A stretch of DNA of 64,000 bases from Nymphaea colorata (lineage: Eukaryota; Streptophyta; Magnoliopsida; Nymphaeales; Nymphaeaceae). The position numbers were made by a program, and so were the translations under genes. Below are positions 47,911 through 58,810 of this stretch, piece by piece. The first letter of the stretch is position 1; each line of letters begins with the position of its first letter. The notes beneath the pieces are model-generated. The model made no database searches. It was not told where the DNA came from and saw nothing but the letters and a program-made list of their open reading frames with translations. The DNA is taken from positions 31,653,934 through 31,717,933 of the forward strand of contig NC_045138.2 in assembly GCF_008831285.2 (NCBI RefSeq), in the 5' to 3' direction.

Positions 47911-49383
47911 AAATCAGCTGACCAATGTCCATTGTTGAAATGGGTAAAAATTAAATTTTGCAATGTTAGAAACTGCTGCAAATTGTGCATTCCATTGGTC
48001 ATAGTTTCTAGCCATAGAATGTACTATTTGCGACGTTTTTTAGTGTTGCAAAATTAATCTGTATTGCTGAATTGGTAGTTCATCTAAACATTAGTGCATA
48101 AATGAGCAAAATTTTTAATGCATCAATATGAAAAATAAATGGTTCGTGTGGGGTCCACACCAGCCTCTATGCAGCTCCGCCACTGCTCCTAGGCCCCTTA
48201 AATGAGACTTAACCATCCTCTATTTGACCTACCAGAGAAAAAAAAAAAAAGAAAAAAAGTTAAGAGAGAGGTACAAAGAATCTAGAAACTAACATCCATC
48301 TTCAATAAGAAATTCTTGAGCAAGTTCAAAGGGGACAACCATGAACAACTCCATGCATGTTATAATTATACCTCAAAGATGAAAATGCTCCGACTTAGAG
48401 ACATGCATATGATTCTGGATGAGCAGGAGGAGTATTTGATCTTACAGTCCCGCCAAAAGCTAAAGCCCCCGCCCTCTCCCCCATTGAAGACAATGTATAT
48501 GATTGGTTTACTCTTGTTTGTATGGAATCAAAAGACAGTGATTTAGAAATGACTTATTTAACATGCGACCAAGTTCGATTAACGATATCAAATCACATTT
48601 TAAGATGGTAAACATCAACACTTTATCATTTTGACATAGATGGCAAGGGCAAGCTGATCTAAAGGGTTGGGCAAATGCAATCGGATGTCTTATAATAAAT
48701 GATCTTTACCTTCTGTGTAAAATGTAATAATTCATCTAAAGAAATCGATCAGAGGGCTTGTTCCCGTGAGTTCTCCTAATGGTATAATTTCAAGTATATC
48801 TAAGAATCCTAAAGCAAATTCGGGCTTAATGCATGCAGTATTTGCTTGAATAGGATATTATTAGAAAAAATAAAACTAGCAATAATGAAATTTTATTATA
48901 CTCAGAAAGTTTATAAGCCTCTCCCTCGCACATTTTTAGGAGTAATTAAGTGAATTAACTCAACAGAGAGGCATGGAAGAGCTTGGTTTTCAATATTTAA
49001 AGCTATTAGGTACATAATATATATTACGTTACTAAGAATGATGTCGTTTTATGCATGTCCATTTCCTTGTTGTGGCACCTTCCATTATTTGCAAATAATA
49101 TATTAGAGATGCACTGTTCCCGTCTATTGTGCACATCATCTGTACACATTCGCTCTAAACATGCATAGCTTGTTTAATAGAAACAAGGACTTGTCATGAT
49201 CCACTATGAGGAGTTTTTTATTTTTTCTTTCTTAAAAATATTTTTATGACATCTAATGGAAGCAAATAATATTCGTTGGTATTTGTCCTCCATTTATTTT
49301 TAGGTGAGTAGGAGGAATATTTTATCCTACTTTTCGAAGGAGAGCCGAAGCTCCTACTTACCATTCGTGTTCTTAGGGTGAAG

Positions 49384-49569
49384 GCAGAGGTGGGGCCCGC
49401 TTGGGTCCTGGCCTGACCTCATTTTTTTGTTTTAAAAAAAGAATCATATGTCAATTTCAGAAAATTTCACTTGTTTTATACAAAAAATTTTGAAAATTGA
49501 TATTTCGGCTCTAGTTAAAATTTAAAATTTTATTTTTTTATTGTGAAAAATTTCTAGCTCTGCCCTTAG
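49384..49569. mobile_element. CAGTGGCGGAGCC-family hAT-like MITE, degenerate
   Basis: The left end GGCAGAGGTGGGGCC and right end TTTCTAGCTCTGCCCTT are inverted. The AT body has ATTTTGAAAATTGATATTTC as in the copy at 22907. A possible duplication, TTAGG, lies on both sides. Confidence 0.5.
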
Positions 49570-50346
49570 GTTCAGGGTCTGCTTTCGGTGTCACACTTCA
49601 ATATGCCTCGATGAACCCCAAACCCCCTCCTCCTCTTTTGCAGTATAAAGAGTCGATGACTTGAGAATTCAAAATGAAAATTGGTCGCCTACCAGCCTCT
49701 ACACCATGTCTCTTACATCAACTCCCTCACGAATTTTGTTCTATATTTATTTATAGAACAGTTATTCGTCACAGTTATGTGATCCATATGTCATATGATT
49801 AATTTAATTTTATATATTAAACATGGCGCAATAATGTGATGGAGATATGCCCTCTACAGTTGAGGGATATTCTTTTGCTCCAACTTGATCAAAAAGCATA
49901 CATGAAAAGGATAATACGCTTTTCTAGTTCTAGTTTAAGTTGCACATTAGGTGGAAGTGAAGAAGATGATCTCCTAATTAATTTTGTTATGACTCCTAAA
50001 TAAGCTATGCATGTGGCCCACGTTGAGGTGCTTAGCGTGGTAGACCTGAACTTTGTCTAAGGCCATATTGCATGTTATATGCATGTTCGATTCCACACAC
50101 AATCTTGTGGAAGGGTATTTTGGTCATTTTCTAAAAAAAATATTTATCACTTTGAAGAAAAACTTTTTTTTTTAATTTTGCCATTTGAGATAGTTTTTTC
50201 AAATTTGAAGGGAGTTTATCGACACACGACTTACATGTTTAGGCCCGAACATATAACCATCTTCAAACTTGGTTTGTAAACAAGTATGGTTTGCGGTCCA
50301 AAAAAATACTATTGACCAAGACCTTTCTTGATAGCATGTGATTTAA

Positions 50347-50382
<36 letters not shown>

Positions 50383-50930
50383 CCCCTTAAAGATACTTAG
50401 AACATATTCACGAAACACTTGTTATAATGTTTTATGAATCTGCCTCATTTTTTTAGTGAATAGTCATGAGACAAGTAACAAAGTGTAAGTGTTACTACTG
50501 CCAAACAACCCTTAAGATCTTTAAAAGTACTTTGAATCTCAAGAAAAAGACGGTTATAAAGTTTTCTTCATATATGAAATGTGATACATATGCATGCATT
50601 GTGGGGTTTCATTCCTTACGTACTTGGCATTTTAATTTCTTACGTAAATTTTTTGTGGTATTGCCATTGGACTAAATTGTCAGACACTTTTTCAGTCAAA
50701 AATTCCGTCGGCTAATCCGCTCCGAAGATTAATCCACGTGTTACTCAATGATAATGTCGTCGGAAAAAGGATCTATTCGAGATTGGTGACCCAGACGAAT
50801 CAAAGAGCAAGAAACCAGCCACCCCAAATCAATGGGACTCATGCAAAATCATGGACCACTAGCAGTTGATGCTACCATGCATCCCCAATCTGAATCCTTC
50901 CATTCAAATGAGAAAATGCCTGGAAGGAAC

Positions 50931-50970
<40 letters not shown>

Positions 50971-50971
<1 letters not shown>

Positions 50972-51082
50972 CGTGTAGCATAGCTGGTTGAACCTGCAGC
51001 ACGTGAACAACATGTCTCATGTTCGATTCCCATTAGGGTAAGTGCTAAAGGTGAATTCCAACAAGGGTTGTGATTGTGCCTT
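50971..51082 (+). mobile_element. tRNA-derived SINE between two (CT)n tracts
   Basis: A-box TAGCATAGCTGG (50976-50987) and B-box GTTCGATTCC (51021-51030) are near consensus with tRNA-like spacing, followed by ~50 bp of unique body. Immediately upstream is a (TC)n tract (50935-50966) and downstream another (51083-51102). It does not fold as a full tRNA by eye, so a SINE head is more likely than a tRNA gene. Confidence 0.6.
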
Positions 51083-51479
51083 TCTCTCTCTCTCTCTCTC
51101 TTTAATTTCTCTAGCACACACCCTAGACTGAGCATTGAACTATTCATCTTCTGCATAACTGCTGCCATGAAGGTTTTTGAGTACTTAGACCTCTAGTTAG
51201 GTGAACTGTACTCTTGTTGGCATTGTTGGCACATTTAACTTTAGTGACAGATGCCAACTTTTCTATTGGTTCCTGCAATTACATGAACCACACACACCCA
51301 CTGGCCTACATGTCCTAACCTTTGAAAAAATTGGCGCTACAAAGACTTTTCTACATACCCAACTTGAAACTTCTTAATCACAAACCTAAATCTTGTTTTC
51401 TCAAGAATATCCAGGATTATCCCACTACAAACAAGAAACAAATTAATCAAAGTTGCAATGTTCCTCTTGCCACTTATTG

Positions 51480-51890
51480 CTAGGGGTGAACAACGAGTTG
51501 AGCTCGGCTCGTGAACGAATTTGAGCCGAGTTATTTGCTTAACGAGTCAAGATCGAGTTTATGAGTTGACTCGTTCAAATAACCAAGCTGAGTTCGAGAT
51601 CCATACGTAATTGTCAAGTCAAGCTCGAGCCTTAATCGAGTTTGTCGAGCCTTAATCAAGTCGATATATTCAAACGAGTTTACGAGTTTGTCAGGCTCGA
51701 GTTCAAACCGTAACGATGAATACCAATTCTATTCAAACGAGTTTGTCAAACCTTAATCGAGTCGAACTCGAGCTCAACACAAAACTGCCGAGGAGTTGCT
51801 TCCATTGAGCTACTCGAGCCCAATCGAACTCAAGGTTTCATTAGTCGAGCCGAGATCGAGCTCAGTGAACTCGGGCTCGTGTTCACCCCT
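51480..51890. mobile_element. non-autonomous hAT element (GAGCTCGAGC family) with perfect 8-bp TSD
   Basis: ACTTATTG occurs at 51472-51479 and 51891-51898. Terminal repeats are CTAGGGGTGAACAACGAG on the left and CTCGTGTTCACCCCT on the right. The interior is filled with GTCGAGCTCGAG and AACGAGTTTG words. The element is 411 bp with no coding capacity. It appears to be the best-preserved copy of this family in the window. Confidence 0.9.
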
Positions 51891-52023
51891 ACTTATTGAT
51901 ACAACCACTACCAAAAAGTGGGTATTTACTGACACGTTAACGTTTTAAACAAGAGAACTATGCACCACCTCTCCATTATTTATAAGCATGATGTATTTAA
52001 TTTGAAGAGTTGGAAGATCTTTA

Positions 52024-52259
52024 AGTTGCTTTTGATTCCCTATAGATCTCAAATCCGACGGAATCTCAAATCCATGATAGTTGAAATCCACAGTTGCATC
52101 AAACTATGAACTTCAGCTTCTAACTCGCAGCGTAACGTGGATTTCAAATCCGCACTTTACTGTAAAAAGTATGGATTTGAAATCGGATTGGGGAAAGCGA
52201 GGAGGGGGGTCGAACTTCAAAACCGTGAATTTCAAATCCGTGGTAATCAAACACAACCT
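52024..52259. mobile_element. Tourist-like (PIF/Harbinger) MITE with TTA duplication
   Basis: The left end AGTTGCTTTTGATTCCC and right end GGTAATCAAACACAACC are inverted repeats, with TTA at 52021-52023 and 52260-52262. The interior repeats ATCTCAAATCC and GGATTTGAAATC words that pair with each other. The TWA target and ~236-bp size fit the Tourist/Harbinger group. Confidence 0.7.
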
Positions 52260-52526
52260 TAAGAAATTTAGGCAAAAGTGCTGCTGTGGGGATCTGCCTA
52301 CCTTGTAGGCCACAGCGTCTTCCTTGTCTTTTTCTTCTCCTCCTCCCTTCATTTATTTTTTATAATTTACACATAGAGGCCTAACCTATGGCGAATTTAT
52401 TTTAAGCAGTAAAGCCCACTGAGAAGTTGTTGCAGTAAATTGAGTGAGAAAAAACAGTCATTTGTTCAATTTCTAGGGGCAGTTCATAAGCCTATACAGA
52501 AATAGGGGAAATGCGCCACTAAAACT

Positions 52527-52695
52527 ATTGGCAGAGCTAGAACTTTCTAGTTAAAAAGTACAATTGTTTTAAATTCAACTTTTAGAGGACACTCTTATGC
52601 AAAATAAAAAAAAATTAAAAATATCGTTATGTAAATGAAGTAAATTTAGTAGACTGGTGTCGGCAATTGCCCACACAAGCCACAACATGGCTATG
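52527..52695. mobile_element. CAGTGGCGGAGCC-family hAT-like MITE
   Basis: The left end TTGGCAGAGCTAGAACTTTC and right end ATGGCTATGCCACT are inverted. GTCGGCAATTGCCCACAC near the right end is the family's palindromic word. The duplication is not clear. Confidence 0.55.
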
Positions 52696-52909
52696 CCACT
52701 CATGAAAACTGCATTAAGGCGAGTGCTCAAGGCGTGAAACGGCCAAAATGCCCTCATTCTTAAGGAAAAGAAAACCTCGTTTCTGTGGGCAAAAGTGGAA
52801 GGAAAATGTTGTTCTTTATAAAAACCCTTGTTTTGAAGGAAACCACTATGTATTTCATTAAAACTGTATTTAAGCTAAAAATTTCTCTTTCTTGCAATTT
52901 CATATAAGA

Positions 52910-53116
52910 AAATTCAAATCAGTCAGCCTCCGTGTCTAGATGTTTTGTTTTTTCTTATGTCGTTAGAAACCCTTGCAAAAGGTGCATTTTATTACTAAAG
53001 TTGTAATCAAGCAATTGTCACTGTTACTAAATCTTTTGCGACAGTTTTTCGTTACACAAAGTAAAAAAAAAAAAATCCATCCAACCAACAAAGTTTGTCT
53101 GGCTGATTTTAATTTT
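52910..53116. mobile_element. foldback MITE with long inverted repeats, copy 2
   Basis: The left arm AATTCAAATCAGTCAGCCTC and right arm GTCTGGCTGATTTTAATT are inverse, and inner words ATGTCGTTAGAAACCC and TTTTGCGACAGTTTTTCG extend the pairing. It shares ends with 44954-45163. A short (TA)n follows on the right. Confidence 0.6.
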
Positions 53117-55670
53117 ATATATATATATATAATACTGTGAAAAGTAATTTTCTATTACTTGCTAGCTTTCCTCATTCTTGTATTGTCTTCTAGAGAAGAA
53201 CAATAACCTCACAGGGCAAAGGCAACATATGAACATATATGTGAAATGTAACAAACTCATAAAAGGCAGTACATTTTCAGCCTACTGCCTACACTGTTCA
53301 TCTTTTCTTGAAGCTTAAGCTCCGCGCACTCTTCCGTCAAAGACGTATGAGAAACGCAAACATTGGTGAGAATCCAACACCCCGAAGGAACTGTTTGTCG
53401 TAGTTCACGGACTGGGCACCATCGCCATCAATTCATCGCCATCTTATTATCAAATCTAATCTGTAGGGAAAAAAAAAACATTCTCCACATTTTACTGATA
53501 TAATCTATGAAGAACATTAGAACATCATATCAAATCACCTAGAGCATGAGCATGGAGCAAAATTGCAAGAAAAAGTTAAAATATCTTAAGTTTGACCTAA
53601 AAAAAAGGGTAGATTTTACATGCAAATTGAAGCATGCACCGGTTCCATCACCTGATCCCAATGGAGCTTTGAATATTATTAATAAGATAGTGACAAAGAA
53701 CGTTTTTTTTTTTGAAAAGGACGCAAAAAATGCAATAAACTAAATAATCATTTAAAACTTAAAAAGAACGTGTTTTTTTTAATGTTAAAAAACAAAAAAA
53801 CGTGTTAAAAACTACTGTTTTCGCTTTTTTTTATTTATTTTTTTATGTTTGTGTTATTAGTTTTTCATTTATTTTATTTTTCTCCTATTTAGGTTTTTAA
53901 AAGTTTTAAAAAATATCATATTTTTCTCATATTTTTTTTTCTTTCAAGTTTTCAATATTATACTCAAGAAAACCTTGCAGTTTAAAACTCCAAAACGTTA
54001 TTTGGGACTCTGAGATAAGGAAAGAAGCTTTGACTCTCATTTTAAACGATGGGATAACATCACACTCATCTAAAAAAATATAAAGACAAAAATAGGTCGC
54101 ATCTAATTAGAAGTTGGCCATGTTGTTGTATCACTTTCATTCACCAAGTTAGTGTTTGCTATGTGACAATATTTCAAATATCTAGAAGTGCCTAAGCTTT
54201 CAATATAATTGGCAGCAAAGTGTTGAACACTTGAAGAAGTCAAAGATGGCACCTTCATCATCACCTTAACTGTTATGTCTCTAAAATTGACCAACACCGG
54301 AAACACATTAAAATATCTAAAAAAAAAAGGAGGCCGAATTATATTTTCAAAATTTTGATAGGGGCCATAATATCATTTTTTTAAATTTTTATATAGGATA
54401 AATACAAATTTTACAGTTTTATGAGCTTACTCAATATTTAGGACATATTTATTGGAGGGAGTGTTCTTCTTACCAAACGACCTCTTATAATTAAAAAAAA
54501 AAAAGACTTGGGAAACATTTAAAAAAATGCTATAAAGCAGGATGATCAAATATGAGCTTACAAAATTATTGTATAAATTAAAAACTAGTAAAAAAAAAAA
54601 AGCAACATTAAGAAGTAAGGATTGGAATGAAATCAACAGTATTCTAAATTTGTATTTATGATAAGATTTGCAAACATACACCTGTGAGCACAAAATGCAT
54701 AGAGGGCAACAACAAAAAACTAAGACAATCAACCAAGAGAAAAAAAAAATAGTAAACTGCATGTCCAGCATATATTTTCAGTTATAAAAAGGCATTTCAT
54801 GAGACTAAAATTTGTGTTTTTTAAACAATAGCAAATTGCTGTTTTCATAAAATATAATACAATTTTATATATCATTTGTATTTTCGATCTAAGAACAATA
54901 ATAATCGATCATGTTTCTCTATGGTGTTTTGGAATATGTGTTTTCCGAATACAATGTTCTTATATCAAACATTACTTTTAAAGTGGGAAAACAAGGAGCC
55001 GATACAGTTTTGTATCGGCCTATATATTAATAAAATAGTATTATTTTTTAAATTGAAAAGGCTTGATCAATACATTGTATCGAAGATTTCTGATACAAGT
55101 TGAAAATCCATATTTAGAACAAAGCTTTGCCTACTTCGAGCTTGGGACATTAAATTTATATTTTTTTTGGAAGTGGTACTATTCCATTAATGTTGGGGCC
55201 GACCAGACCAAAGTGAAAAAAACTAACCCCTCTTTTTCTCTCTCTAAAATTTCTTTTGCCATTGCTTGTAAAATGTTCTTTCTTCTCTCTCTCTCTTTTC
55301 TCTACTCTCTCCCATTAACCATGTACAACGATTGAGTCGAGCTCGAACTCTACTTGAATCATATATTAATCGGCCCCAGGTGGACTCAAGCTCAACTTGT
55401 TTAAGCTGGTGTCGCTTAATACATATTTATGCTTGAAGTTTTCACATTTTTATTTAAGTCAGTTTAAGTTTTTGAAATTACAAAAAAAAGTATTAATGTT
55501 CAACAAGTATTATTCAGTTTAATTCATCTCACTCGAACCTGACTTGTTTACAAATTCTAGTTACCAATTGAGCTCGCACCGAACCAATTCTTATAGCCAC
55601 CTCAAAAGATACTTTTTTCTCTCTCAATTTTACTTTTCTCTCTCTAAATTTCTTGTACCCACCTCAATTT

Positions 55671-55705
<35 letters not shown>

Positions 55706-55718
55706 TCTCTCTCTCTCA
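55671..55718. repeat. (TC)n-(TA)n-(TC)n tract upstream of the DVL gene
   Basis: CT repeats, ten TA units and CT again end about 43 bp before the TATA box of the peptide gene. CT-rich blocks close to the start site are common in plant core promoters, so this may be part of it. Confidence 0.9.
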
Positions 55719-55760
55719 TATTAAAGTGTTTGGACTCAAGGGACCCACTGCCCTCGCGCC

Positions 55761-55767
55761 TATAAAT
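55761..55767 (+). promoter_or_regulatory. TATA box of the DVL/RTFL gene
   Basis: TATAAAT lies 54 bp before the ATG at 55821, in a GC-rich context just after the (TC)n/(TA)n block. That spacing leaves a leader of roughly 20-30 bases. Confidence 0.6.
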
Positions 55768-55820
55768 TCGGAAGCACCCTCCCGTAAGCGGCACCGCGAC
55801 CAGCCCCTCCACTTCCACCA

Positions 55821-55994
55821 ATGGCAACCATCACTCCATTTTCCGGCGCCACCGGATCCCGGCGAGCTCGCCGGAAGATCGTCTCCGGGAGGCGGTTCTC
55901 CGAGGTGCTGAAGCAGCAGAAGACCAGACTCTACATACTGAGGCGTTGCATAGTGATGCTTCTTTGCTGGCACGCTCACGCCCTCCCCGACTAG
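55821..55994 (+). CDS. DVL/ROTUNDIFOLIA-like small polypeptide, 57 aa
   Basis: ATG at 55821 to TAG at 55992-55994, 57 codons, intronless. After a basic stretch ([14 protein letters not shown], ~12-25) comes the family domain [20 protein letters not shown] followed by [10 protein letters not shown] (~24-53). The FxxxLKxQ(K/R)xRxYIxRRC(I/V)xMLxCW pattern is diagnostic for DVL/RTFL peptides. They are plant-only, lie at the plasma membrane, and restrict cell proliferation when over-expressed, shortening leaves, pedicels and fruit. Codon use is GC-rich compared with the flanks, and a TATA box lies 54 bp upstream. Three longer minus-strand frames overlap it, but none has a domain. The basic N-terminus and the hydrophobic MLLCW segment agree with membrane association. 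Which DVL/RTFL member it corresponds to cannot be said. Confidence 0.88.
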   Translation: MATITPFSGATGSRRARRKIVSGRRFSEVLKQQKTRLYILRRCIVMLLCWHAHALPD

Positions 55995-56834
55995 GCCTCG
56001 CACCGACACTCTCCCGTCGAGATTCCGGCCGTTCATAGCCGGGAACCGTCCTCCAGTCGTGCGCCGCTAGCTTCAAGTCTGTTTTTCCCCTTTGCAGAAC
56101 CCGCTGCGGCCGATCCGAAACTGCCGGAATCTTCTGCGCCCCCGGATTCCGGCGAAGTTGGAAGGAGCGGCACGCTCCGGCTTCTGAGTTTTGGAGAGGA
56201 CATGGCCACCGCACGTGCTTGCAGGTCGAGGAGGATTGAGGGGTATTTCGGTAATTTTACAAGAGAAGCGATGTTCTTGCAATCTGGACCATTTATTTGA
56301 CAACGAGCGGCCAAGATTGCTTCCAAGATGAGTGGTTTAAGCCCCTTTGTATATTGTCCTCCATTTATCGACTGTACAACTGGTCAAATCAAATGCCTTT
56401 TCATGGTTAATTTGGATATGGGTCGGATATCTGGTCGGATCCAAATCTGTTGATCAGATTATTCAGTGCGTTTACAAGTCGGGTTTGGCATGCGTTGGCT
56501 TGTATCCCGTCGAAAATGAGTTGATCATAATTTGCCGTGTCCAATACAGCACTCACCATCAGCGTATATTGGATACTTTTTATTTTTTATATTTAAAAAT
56601 GATTATAAATGTGTAACAAAGTAGAAATGCTTAGGCGGGAAATTACTTAGATGCCGAAGCTTAAGCTTATGAGTTGGCTTCGTTATGGAAATTATTTCTC
56701 TACCTAACACTACAAGTTCAAGATTGGTGACATCTTGTCAACTTGGTGATATTGATATGAGAAAAGCCCCTATAACTTCTAGACTCATGACGTCTTGTCA
56801 ACTTGCTGATGTTGATACAATCATATATGTAAGC

Positions 56835-56990
56835 AGCGGTTGAGTCAGAAATTTCTAGCTAAAGGGCACGTTGAGGCGCACTTGGATCTAATAAGACAGC
56901 TCATGTAGCTACACCCATGACGTAAGTAAATCTTTCATTTAGAATCCACACGCAGTGTGGGCAGTTGCCCACGTGTAGTCCCACCATTGA
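56835..56990. mobile_element. CAGTGGCGGAGCC-family hAT-like MITE, degenerate
   Basis: The left end CAGCGGTTGAGTCAGAAATT and right end GTAGTCCCACCATTG are weak inverted repeats. GTGTGGGCAGTTGCCCAC near the right end identifies the family. No target duplication is readable. Confidence 0.5.
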
Positions 56991-57025
56991 TCTCAAACTT
57001 TATGAAAAAGAGAAAAAAAGTTTAA

Positions 57026-57175
57026 GGTTGTATTTGATAGTCTCAGATCTTAGATCCGACAATGGGTTTGGGAGATCATCAGTTTAAACAAACCAGATCA
57101 CTGTAGCATAGACTTTAAATCCATGCTACATGTTAAAAACAATGGATTAAAGTTATCTGTAAAACAAACACAACC
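57026..57175. mobile_element. Tourist-like (PIF/Harbinger) MITE with TAA duplication
   Basis: TAA at 57023-57025 and 57176-57178 flanks inverted ends GGTTGTATTTGATAG and AAAACAAACACAACC. It is 150 bp long, with GATCTTAGATCC inside. It has the same ends as the copies at 42139 and 52024. Confidence 0.75.
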
Positions 57176-58074
57176 TAAGTGATTGACTCTGCAATCTTTA
57201 TAGTGTAGGGAAGATGCCCTGTCATTGTGGTGGAGTATTTGTGATATTCATTTACTATTATGCCTTCAAGGAGCTGTTTGAGAACAGTAATGGTTGGTAT
57301 TTCATGCATCTATTCCAAAAAGTGAGGTAGATTCATAAAATACTTTTGAAAGTTTGAATCTGACCAAATTTTAAGTTAGATATATGAAATACTAACATAA
57401 TGTTACTTTTTCCAAACAACTCCTAAATGCACGACAAAAATAAAGTTAGTGACAAACTTAATCAATTCAGTGGCCAATTCAAGAGTTGCATGTGTCATTT
57501 TTATTTATTTTTTACGACCAAATTTAATTCCGCCAATATGCAATTTCACTGATTCAGTTCAAAAACTTAATTTACAACATGTGCTATATGCAATTGACAA
57601 TAAACTAATATCTCTCGGTCTTGATTTCCGAACATATGTTTATCAGTTGACAATAAACTAATATCTTTAGTAGTACCAACGATGCAAAGATTGGTCCTGA
57701 AATACTTCTACATGCTAAGTGCAGAGCCCTTTTTTGGGTTTATTTATTTTTAAATTAACATTTTTAAATCTGGTCTTTTATGTATTTTATGTATATGAGT
57801 GCCCCTTCATATATGAAAATATATGAAAAGTGTCCCTATGAATATGAAAATATATGAAGAATGACAATTTCATAAAATTTTTCTGGCTTCACCATTCCTG
57901 AAGTACATGATTTGATGTTATATGCAATGCTTAAAAAGTTGTCACACCATAATAACGGTGTTTGTGTGACAAACTAACTTATGTGAGTATACCAAGCTCG
58001 TGGCGGCTGCTTGAGGCTGTAAATAGCTTTGTCTAACTTACACACATGGCGGGGAAACTTAAGATGTTTGTAAC

Positions 58075-58252
58075 CAGGGGCGAAGGGAAGGGGGGGCGCC
58101 GCCTAGGCCATGGCCCTACCCCAGCCAATGATTTTTTTTTTTTTACTTAATTACGTAATGTATTTTATGTATTAGAATTCAGTTTGACACTACCCGAATC
58201 TAGAGGTCAGACTGTCGGCCCGCCCCTGAAAAAGATCCTCGCTCCGCCCCTG
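58075..58252. mobile_element. short hAT-like MITE with perfect TIRs and 8-bp TSD
   Basis: TTTGTAAC occurs at 58067-58074 and 58253-58260. The ends are CAGGGGCGAAG and CGCTCCGCCCCTG, inverse over the first eight bases and nearly so beyond. GGCCATGGCCC lies near the left end. It is 178 bp. These ends are a CAGGGGCGGAGC variant of the family at 43377. Confidence 0.88.
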
Positions 58253-58573
58253 TTTGTAACCTTCTGGTTGCAACATATATATGCCTTTAAATAGAACTTT
58301 ATTTAAAAAAAGCATTATCAAAACCCAGTTGCCGACGAAGTCTCAAAATGAATGTATGTTTGATGTCTCTAAGAAATCCACACTAGGTGAGCTTTTGATT
58401 AATTACCTTTGGTATGAGAATCATTTTCCGGAGAGTTTGGCTTGGAAATTTTGGCCGGAGGGATACTAATTCAATAACTTCGATCCTTTTCGGGCCACTT
58501 ATATATACACATATCAAATATTTGAAGACAACAATGTAAAAATAAACATATTTTGTGAGATTGGTGTGGGCTT

Positions 58574-58810
58574 CTATGTCACCAGGGTGTGGCAACCCTG
58601 GTGACGCACCTGCATCAACACGATGCGGGTGCGACCCAGATTCGCACCCAAACCGCATCCTATTGATTTCAGTTTTTTTTAGTTTTTTTTATCAAATTTG
58701 ATACTATTAATATATTATATTAATAAATTAATAATAATAATAAATACCCTCGCCGCACAGTCGCACCGACACCCACATCCGCACCCCCACCCCGCATTCT
58801 AGTGACATAG
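58574..58810. mobile_element. CTATGTCAC-ended GC-rich element with internal hairpin
   Basis: CTATGTCACCA on the left and TAGTGACATAG on the right are inverted ends. The flanks GTGGGCTT and GTGCGCTC agree at 6 of 8 bases. Next to the left end, GTCACCAGGGT and ACCCTGGTGAC form an 11-bp perfect stem (58578-58605). The interior alternates GATGCGGGTGCGACCC and CGCACCCCCACCCCGC words around an AT core. It resembles a non-autonomous hAT element. Confidence 0.6.

Larger units (their letters stand above)
36738..55820. other. 19-kb gene-poor, transposon-rich region
   Basis: No protein-coding gene is supported here; all open frames are short, lack domains, or cross microsatellites. The region holds many small DNA transposons (listed separately), three SINEs, (TA)n and (CT)n tracts (41312-41339, 43675-43696, 44265-44348, 45456-45486, 47864-47908, 50349-50377) and a 34/33-bp tandem duplication (39632-39698). 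The first few hundred bases after 36737 should be the REP 3' UTR and contain a diverged duplication (37201-37240 and 37288-37326). Confidence 0.65.

Noticed and set aside
50971-51045. A genuine tRNA gene at this A-box/B-box pair
   Set aside because: The acceptor and anticodon arms do not form by eye; a SINE head fits better.
54998-55019. Hairpin GCCGATAC/GTATCGGC
   Set aside because: An 8-bp stem alone in AT-rich sequence; no terminator or element context in a eukaryote.
55330-55580. GAGCTCGAACTC-rich stretch as a full element
   Set aside because: It resembles the GAGCTCGAGC hAT family but lacks matching ends or a duplication; probably a fragment.
55716-56326. Four overlapping minus-strand open frames of 76-127 codons
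   Set aside because: They are antisense to the DVL gene or its GC-rich downstream sequence, show no domain, and overlap each other in different frames.
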